From Streptomyces coelicoflavus (GTDB taxonomy: Bacteria; Actinomycetota; Actinomycetes; Streptomycetales; Streptomycetaceae), in contig NZ_BEWB01000010.1 of NCBI RefSeq assembly GCF_003112555.1, forward strand, positions 62,001 to 126,000: a stretch of 64,000 bases of DNA. Direction: 5' to 3'. The notes under the pieces are model-generated. The model did not search any database. It saw only the letters and a list, made by a program, of their open reading frames with translations, and was not told the DNA's origin. This document shows, piece by piece, positions 58,751 to 64,000 of this stretch. The position numbers were made by a program, and so were the translations under genes. Each line of letters starts with the position of its first letter. Position 1 is the stretch's first letter.

Positions 58751-61090
58751 TCAGTCGGTGGCCGGGACCTGCGGCGTGAGCAGGACCGGCAGCCGGGTCG
58801 TCCGGGGTTTGGCCGGGATCTCCGACACGGCGCGCGGAAGCGCCTGCTCCACACCGTGCACCACGGACAGGTGGCGGGCGGCCCGGCCGAACGCCGTGTA
58901 GATCCAGGGGCGGCTGAGGGCCGGCACGGCGTCGCCGGGCAGCACCACGACCACCGCGGGCCAGCGGCCGCCCAGCGCCTGGTGGGCGGTCAGCGCCCAG
59001 CCGTGCCGCACGGAACCCTCCACCCGGTCCTGGGGCACGACCACGGTCTCACCCGCGCACGACAGGTGCAGCCCGTCGGCGTCCGCCCCGACCACCCGGC
59101 CCGGCAGCACCCGGCCCGGCGCCGGGGTGTGGACGACACGGTCGCCGGGGTCGAAGCCGCCGAAGCGGCCGGGACCCGGGTTCAGCCGTTCCTTCAGGGC
59201 CGCGTTGAGCACCCGAGTGCCCGCGGCGCCGCCGTGGCCCGGGGTGATCACCTGGGTCTCCTCGGCCGGAACGCCGATCGCGCGCGGCACCGAGTCCGCG
59301 ACGAGCTGGACGGTGCGGTGGACCGCCTCGCCCGCGTCGCGCACCGGCACGATCACGACCTCCTTGCCGGGCGCCTCCACCTGGCCCAGCTCGCCGATGC
59401 CGATGCCGGAGACCAGTTCGCCGAGGGGACCGGGATCCGGGCGCCGTGAGGCGACCTGGGGGCAGAGCCGGGCCGCCAGCAGATCCGCGAAGACCCGCCC
59501 GGGACCCACGGACCAGAGCACCGCGGGGTCCCCGGTCAGCACCAGCCGGGCCCCGTCCGGCAGCGACTCCGCGAGGAGGGCGCCCGCCTCCACGTCGAGC
59601 TGCGGCGCGTCGAGCACGACGAGCAGGTCGAGGTCCAGCGCCCCGTCGGCGTCCCGCCCCGGCCCCTCGGCGCCGGTCAGCAGCCCGGTCACGGTGACGG
59701 CGGCAGGGGCGGTGGCGGGGGCGGGTGCGGCCTGTCCCGGTCCGGGGGAGGGTGACTCGGACGATGGGTCGCCCAGCAGGGCGGCGAAGCGGTCGCGGCC
59801 GAGCGGGCCGGGCGCGGCGGCCCAGGCCCGCAGGCCCAGGGCGTGCGCCGCCCGCAGCAGGGCGGCGGGCTCGGCCAGGGACGCCTCGCCTCCGGTGTGC
59901 AGGACCAGCCCGTGGCCCGCGACGGCGCGGATCAGCTCGGCGGCGGAGCCCTGTGCGGAGGCGGCGGCCTGCTCCCAGTCCGCGGCGGAGCCGTCCTGCT
60001 TGGGCGGCGAGTTGACCAGCCGGGACAGGCCGTCGGCGAGGCTCTCCTCGGCGAGCGCGTACCGCTCGAGGCCGATCAGCACCCGCACGGGGCGTTCCTC
60101 GCCCTCGCCCTCCGCGCTCTCGCCCTCCGCACCCGCTCCGTCCGTGCCGCCCGCCGCTCCGCCCGCCGCGCGCTCGGGCCGGGCACCGGGCTCGTCCAGG
60201 GCGTCCTGGAAAGCCAGTGCCTCGCCCTCGGCCAGCGCGCCCTGCACGGCCGCGTCGGGATCGGGGACGCCCCGCTGGGCCAGTGTGGCGGTGAGCCGCG
60301 GCAGCTCCAGCGCCGTGTGCCCGGCCAGGGCCGCCTGCTCCAGCAGCCAGACGGTGATGGCACGGCCGCGCCGCTCGTCGTCCGGACCGCACTGGGCGCC
60401 GAGCAGTGCGCGGGCGAACCCGTCGGCCTGCTCCGGCCGCACTCCGGCGACCCGGAGCAGCTGCCAGGGATCCGCGCGCAGCGCCTCCTCCGCACCCTCG
60501 CCGAGGAGCGCGGCGGTCTGCGGGGCGAGCGACTCGGGGGCGCCTCCCTCGGCCAGGACGTCCCGCACCGACCGCACGGTCTCCGGCGCCGGTCCCACCG
60601 GCCCGGCGGGGGTGGCGGCCGGCTCGGGGTGCGCCGGACGGGGCCGTCGTACCGGCTCCGGGGCGGGGCGGCGCGCGGGCTCGGGGGCGCCGAAGACCGC
60701 GGCCGCCGGCTTCTCGCCGCTCTCCACGGCGCGTACGGCCGCGAGCAGATCGGCCGCCGTGCCGCTCAGCTTGCCGCCGGCGTCGATCGGCCCCTGCTTC
60801 CCAGCCTTCCGCCGCTCGATCCGCTCCCGCTCGACCCGCTGCGCGGCCAGCTCGGCCTCGCCCTCGGACACCTGCGCGGCCGCTTCGCCCCCGTCACCGG
60901 AGCCGGCCGCGGACTCGGCCGGGGCGTCCGGCTCCGCGGCGTCCGGTTCTGCGGCGTCCGGTTCTGCGGCGTCCGGCTCCGCGGCGTCCGGAGTGTCCGG
61001 CGCGGACACCTCGGCCGTGCCCGGGGTCTCCGGCCCGGCGTCCACGGCGTCCGTGGTGTCCTTCGAGGCGGGCTCGGGCTCCGTGCTCAC
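58751..61090 (-). CDS. RecD2-like helicase-fold protein with degenerate ATPase motifs
   Basis: A 779-residue protein. Residues 1-60 contain a DAAEP tandem repeat and a low-complexity region. A RecD2-type helix-hairpin-helix segment (DPWQLLRVAGVRPEQADGFARALL, 208-230) is followed by the helicase core. Where Walker A should be, the sequence reads LHTGGEASLAEPAALL (398-412) without GKT. Walker B reads VVLDAPQLD (491-499) instead of DE. GDPAVLWSVGPGRV (520-533) and LTAHQALGGRWPAVVVVLPG (UvrD_C_2 region) keep the RecD fold. It is probably not an active helicase. It overlaps the aldo-keto reductase gene (ATGA). Confidence 0.8.
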   Translation of the reverse strand: MSTEPEPASKDTTDAVDAGPETPGTAEVSAPDTPDAAEPDAAEPDAAEPDAAEPDAPAESAAGSGDGGEAAAQVSEGEAELAAQRVERERIERRKAGKQGPIDAGGKLSGTAADLLAAVRAVESGEKPAAAVFGAPEPARRPAPEPVRRPRPAHPEPAATPAGPVGPAPETVRSVRDVLAEGGAPESLAPQTAALLGEGAEEALRADPWQLLRVAGVRPEQADGFARALLGAQCGPDDERRGRAITVWLLEQAALAGHTALELPRLTATLAQRGVPDPDAAVQGALAEGEALAFQDALDEPGARPERAAGGAAGGTDGAGAEGESAEGEGEERPVRVLIGLERYALAEESLADGLSRLVNSPPKQDGSAADWEQAAASAQGSAAELIRAVAGHGLVLHTGGEASLAEPAALLRAAHALGLRAWAAAPGPLGRDRFAALLGDPSSESPSPGPGQAAPAPATAPAAVTVTGLLTGAEGPGRDADGALDLDLLVVLDAPQLDVEAGALLAESLPDGARLVLTGDPAVLWSVGPGRVFADLLAARLCPQVASRRPDPGPLGELVSGIGIGELGQVEAPGKEVVIVPVRDAGEAVHRTVQLVADSVPRAIGVPAEETQVITPGHGGAAGTRVLNAALKERLNPGPGRFGGFDPGDRVVHTPAPGRVLPGRVVGADADGLHLSCAGETVVVPQDRVEGSVRHGWALTAHQALGGRWPAVVVVLPGDAVPALSRPWIYTAFGRAARHLSVVHGVEQALPRAVSEIPAKPRTTRLPVLLTPQVPATD
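60924..60990 (-). repeat. 15-bp tandem repeat coding for DAAEP
   Basis: Four full copies of a 15-bp unit (GCGTCCGGYTCYGCG on the plus strand) at 60924-60983 plus a partial fifth copy encode consecutive Asp-Ala-Ala-Glu-Pro repeats in the N-terminal linker of the RecD2-like protein. Copies differ only at synonymous positions. Confidence 0.92.
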
Positions 61091-62085
61091 AGCGTGCTCC
61101 AGTCGTGATCGGGATAGCGGTGCACGGGCGCCGACACGTCGTCGAGAGCCCGGCAGATCTCGTCAGGAAGACTAAGGGCCTCCACTGACAACGCCGCCGT
61201 GAGCTGCTGCGCGGTGCGCGGGCCAATGATCGGGGCGACCACCCCGGGCCGGTCGCGGACCCAGGCCAGCGCCACCTGGAGCGGCGTCACCGCGAGCCCG
61301 TCCGCCGCCGTCGCCACCGCGTCCACGATGTGCCCGGCCGTGTCGTCGAGGTAGGGCTCGACGAACGGAGCCAGATGGTCCGAGGCACCCCGCGAGTCCG
61401 GCGGGGTCGCGTCCTTGCGGTACTTGCCCGTGAGCACCCCGCGGCCCAGCGGGGACGAGGGCAGCAGACCGATGCCCAGGTCCAGGGCGGCCGGCAGCAC
61501 CTCCCGCTCGACGCCCCGCTGGAGCAGCGAGTACTCCATCTGGGTGCTCGCCACCCGGTTGCGGACGCCCGGCGCCGCCAGCTGCCAGGTCGCCGCCTTG
61601 GCCAGCTGCCAGCCGCAGAAGTTGGACACCCCCGCGTAGCGCGCCCGGCCGCTGCTCACCGCCACGTCGAGGGCGTGCAGCGTCTCCTCCAGCGGGGTGT
61701 GCGGGTCGAAGGCGTGCAGGTGCCACACGTCCACGTGGTCCGTGCCCAGGCGGGCCAGGGAGGCGTCCAGCGCGGAGAGGAGGTGGGCGCGCGAACCGTC
61801 GAAGCGGCGGTCCGGGTCGGGCACGCTGCCCGCCTTGGTCGAGATCACCAGGTCCCGGCGCGGCACCAGGCCCTCCATCAGCCGCCCGAGCAGGTACTCG
61901 GACTCCCCGTCGCCGTACACGTCCGCCGTGTCGACGAGGGTCCCGCCCGCTTCCCAGAAGGTCTTCAAGAGGTCCGCGGCGTCATGCTCGTCCGTGTCCC
62001 GGCCCCAGGTCAGGGTGCCGAGACCGATGCGGGACACGCGCAGGCCGGTGCGGCCGAGATGCCTCTGCTCCATGAACGCCGACAT
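61087..62085 (-). CDS. Aldo/keto reductase
   Basis: A 332-residue NADPH-dependent reductase with the TIM-barrel AKR fold. LGRTGLRVSRIGLGTLTWG opens the barrel. VDTADVYGDGESE carries catalytic Asp and Tyr, VISTKAG the Lys, and VDVWHLHAFD the His. The cofactor loop is PIIGPRTAQQL. The substrate is not predictable. The start may also be the in-frame ATG at 62073 (MEQRHLGRTG). Its stop overlaps the start of the RecD2-like gene, so the two are translated together, although a functional link is not evident. Confidence 0.9.
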   Translation of the reverse strand: MSAFMEQRHLGRTGLRVSRIGLGTLTWGRDTDEHDAADLLKTFWEAGGTLVDTADVYGDGESEYLLGRLMEGLVPRRDLVISTKAGSVPDPDRRFDGSRAHLLSALDASLARLGTDHVDVWHLHAFDPHTPLEETLHALDVAVSSGRARYAGVSNFCGWQLAKAATWQLAAPGVRNRVASTQMEYSLLQRGVEREVLPAALDLGIGLLPSSPLGRGVLTGKYRKDATPPDSRGASDHLAPFVEPYLDDTAGHIVDAVATAADGLAVTPLQVALAWVRDRPGVVAPIIGPRTAQQLTAALSVEALSLPDEICRALDDVSAPVHRYPDHDWSTL

Positions 62086-62186
62086 TACTGGCCACGGCTT
62101 GCCCTGTGGGGGCCTGTGGACAACCGAATTCCGCGCGCTAAGGTCGGGGCACCAGCCACGTTACTGATCGGTAAGGGGAATCGGCC

Positions 62187-63242
62187 ATGCAGCTCGGGAT
62201 CAACCTCGGCTACTGGGGTGCCGGAATGGACGCGGACAACCTGGCCGTCGCCCAGGAGGCCGACCGGCTCGGATACGCCGTGTGCTGGGCCGCCGAGGCC
62301 TACGGCTCCGACGCGGCCACCGTGCTGACCTGGGTCGCCGCCCAGACCGAGCGCATCGACGTGGGCTCGGCCATCTTCCAGATCCCGGCCCGCCAGCCCG
62401 CCATGACCGCGATGACCGCCGCCACCCTGGACTCCCTGTCGAAGGGCCGCTTCCGCCTCGGCCTCGGTGTGTCGGGACCGCAGGTCTCCGAGGGCTGGTA
62501 CGGCGTCAAGTTCGACAAGCCGCTCGCCCGCACGCGTGAATACGTCGAGATCGTGCGCAAGGCGATGACCCGGGAGCGGCTGTCCTACGAGGGGCGGCAC
62601 TGGACGCTGCCGCTGCCCGACGGCCCCGGCAAGCCGATCAAGCTGACCGTGCACCCGCAGCGCGAGCACATCCCGCTGTACATCGCGGCGATCGGCCCGA
62701 AGAACCTGGAGCAGACCGGCGAGATCGCCGACGGCGCCCTGCTCATCTTCCCCTCCGCCGACCACCTGGAGGAGACCGCCGTCAAGCACCTGCGCGCCGG
62801 ACGCGAGAAGGCCGGCAAGACCCTCGACGGCTTCGACATCTGCCCCACACTGCCGCTCGCCCTCGGCGACGACAAGGACGTCACCGCCCTCGCCGACACC
62901 TTCCGGCCGTACACCGCGCTGTACGTCGGCGGCATGGGCAGCCGCAAGCAGAACTTCTACAACCAGCTCGCCCAGCGCATGGGCTACGAGCAGGAGGCCG
63001 CCGAGATCCAGGACAAGTACCTGTCCGGCGACAAGCAGGGCGCCGCCGAGGCCGTACCGCACGAGCTGATCGACCGGACGACGCTGCTCGGCTCCGTCGA
63101 CCGCATCGCCGACCGGATGAAGGCCTACGCCGCGGCCGGGGTCACCACCCTCACCCTCGCCCCCGCGGGCTTCACCCTGGACGAGCGGCTCGCCGCGCTC
63201 CGGGCCGGCACCGACGCCCTGGAGCGCGCCGGACTGGCGTGA
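62187..63242 (+). CDS. LLM class F420-dependent oxidoreductase
   Basis: A 351-residue luciferase-like TIM-barrel enzyme. MQLGINLGYWGAGMDADNLA, AEAYGSDAATVLTWVAAQTERI, SAIFQIPARQPAMTAMTAATLD and FRLGLGVSGPQVSEGWYGV are characteristic of the mycobacterial and streptomycete F420-dependent branch. The reaction and substrate are unknown. It starts at ATG 62187. It is divergent from the aldo-keto reductase gene across 101 bp. Confidence 0.9.
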   Translation: MQLGINLGYWGAGMDADNLAVAQEADRLGYAVCWAAEAYGSDAATVLTWVAAQTERIDVGSAIFQIPARQPAMTAMTAATLDSLSKGRFRLGLGVSGPQVSEGWYGVKFDKPLARTREYVEIVRKAMTRERLSYEGRHWTLPLPDGPGKPIKLTVHPQREHIPLYIAAIGPKNLEQTGEIADGALLIFPSADHLEETAVKHLRAGREKAGKTLDGFDICPTLPLALGDDKDVTALADTFRPYTALYVGGMGSRKQNFYNQLAQRMGYEQEAAEIQDKYLSGDKQGAAEAVPHELIDRTTLLGSVDRIADRMKAYAAAGVTTLTLAPAGFTLDERLAALRAGTDALERAGLA

Positions 63243-63262
63243 CACGGGAGGAAAGTTTCTGC

Positions 63263-63301
63263 GGCCGTGGTGGGGGCTCGGGGGTCTTCCCCGCCACGGC
63301 C
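63263..63301 (+). terminator. Hairpin terminator after the LLM oxidoreductase gene
   Basis: GGCCGTGG (63263-63270) pairs with CCACGGCC (63294-63301), and inner GGGG/CCCC bases extend the stem. It begins 20 bp after the stop codon. The rest of 63302-63480 probably holds the promoter of the ferritin-like gene (TTGACT at 63416-63421). Confidence 0.7.
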
Positions 63302-63480
63302 GTCACGAGGAACAACGCGCCCACGCGCGCGGGGTTACGCCTCCCGTCGGCCCCGGCCCTCCTTCTTTCGGCGCAGTCGTCCGCCGCACCTGTTGCCGCG
63401 CACCCGCACCCGCACTTGACTCGTGCATCGCGGAGTGTGCGGAACCTGCGGAACCACGCAGCGGCAGAGAGGTGCCCCCG

Positions 63481-64000
63481 ATGCTTTCGGCCAAGAGTCT
63501 CTTCCAGGAGATCCTCGACAACGACGAGTCGTTCCGTCTCTTCTGCTCCATCGCGGCCAGCGGCGAGTCCCAGGGAGGCTGGGAGAACGCGCGCATCGCC
63601 GCGCTGGTCCCCGACAGCGAACGGCACCTCGCCCCCAAGATCACCCGGCACGGCGCGGACGAGGACAAGCACGGCCGGATCTTCAACGCCCTGCTGAAGA
63701 AGCGCGGTCTCGAGCCCGTCGACGTCCCGCCCGAGACCGACTACACGATGCTCCTCGAGCGGCACGGCATCGGCCTCGCCCACGAGAAGCTCAAGGCCGA
63801 CCAGCCACTCACCGTGCGGGACGTCATCACCTACCTCGCCCACAGCAGGGTCACCGAGCAGCGCGCCGCCGAACAGATGGCCATGCTCCTCAAGCACTTC
63901 GCCGACCACCCCGACCTCGGCCGGGCGGTCCGGATGATCTCGGCCGACGAGGACAACCACCTCGCCTACTCCCACGAGGAACTGCTCCACTACGCGGCCG
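63481..64000 (+). CDS. Ferritin-like di-iron protein, truncated by window end
   Basis: The reading frame opens at ATG 63481 (MLSAKSLFQEILDNDESFRL) and is still open at 64000, giving at least 173 residues. It is a four-helix ferritin-like fold. Helix 1 has GESQGGWENARI. Two ExxH motifs are visible, in HGADEDKHGRIF and ISADEDNHLAYSHEE, and VTEQRAAEQM supplies a further Glu, together forming a typical di-iron site. The function (iron storage, or oxidative chemistry) is unclear. AGAGAGGTGCCCCC precedes the start. Confidence 0.82.
   Translation, partial: MLSAKSLFQEILDNDESFRLFCSIAASGESQGGWENARIAALVPDSERHLAPKITRHGADEDKHGRIFNALLKKRGLEPVDVPPETDYTMLLERHGIGLAHEKLKADQPLTVRDVITYLAHSRVTEQRAAEQMAMLLKHFADHPDLGRAVRMISADEDNHLAYSHEELLHYAA

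Overview
This is a stretch of a Streptomyces chromosome, most likely from a close relative of S. coelicolor or S. lividans. The evidence is very high GC content with strong third-position bias, GTG starts, purine-rich ribosome sites, two chaplin genes (chpH, chpC), LAETG sortase-anchored proteins, an F420-type oxidoreductase, and many TetR and GntR regulators. From memory, the gene order matches the SCO1660s to SCO1730s interval of S. coelicolor in reverse. I saw no prophage, transposon, CRISPR array or integrase. My by-eye check for TTA (bldA) codons found none in the genes called.

Region by region. Positions 1-8700: a secreted lipase convergent with a cell-wall-anchored copper oxygenase (AA10 LPMO), small housekeeping genes (acetyltransferases, methyltransferase, DUF402, YtrA-type GntR, DUF72, AAA ATPase) and a secreted SGNH lipase. 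8900-10700: a SigK-like ECF sigma factor that appears frameshifted, its RskA-type anti-sigma factor and a small unknown protein. 10900-13450: a DrrAB-type exporter divergent from a TetR regulator across a clear palindrome. 13476-16761: homogentisate dioxygenase, a HutC-type GntR and an orphan Type-ISP specificity-domain protein. 16987-25486: lipoprotein, TetR, molybdenum oxidoreductase, CitMHS transporter, a 14-bp tandem repeat, MFS transporter and an orphan sugar-ABC ATPase.

25608-34992: fatty acid, alcohol and aldehyde metabolism. This holds an ALDH/ADH pair, a DMT exporter with its ArsR, a TetR/acyl-CoA dehydrogenase pair, a MaoC hydratase, SoxR and a BKACE enzyme. Two distant 19-bp palindromes suggest that one TetR controls both the ALDH/ADH pair and the acyl-CoA dehydrogenase. 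35090-40003: a zinc-ribbon protein, a secreted penicillin-acylase-type Ntn hydrolase and a NamZ-type muramidase. 40184-44036: an SDR, a TetR, an acyl-CoA dehydrogenase and a phosphotransferase. The last two are the separate halves of mammalian ACAD11, and with the SDR they look like a 4-hydroxyacid (levulinate-type) catabolic system sharing a TetR site. 44151-49318: DUF202 proteins, Nudix hydrolase, DMT and APC transporters.

49399-54136 is a complete gluconate/idonate utilisation operon (dehydrogenase, SDR, GntP permease, gluconokinase) divergent from its FadR-type GntR. After this come a YchJ protein, tRNA-Leu(GAG), an M20 peptidase, chpH and chpC, a DUF5703 protein, an acidic protein, a RecD2-like protein whose ATPase motifs look dead, an aldo-keto reductase, an LLM oxidoreductase and a ferritin-like gene cut by the window edge. 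Perfect hairpins separate most convergent gene pairs.
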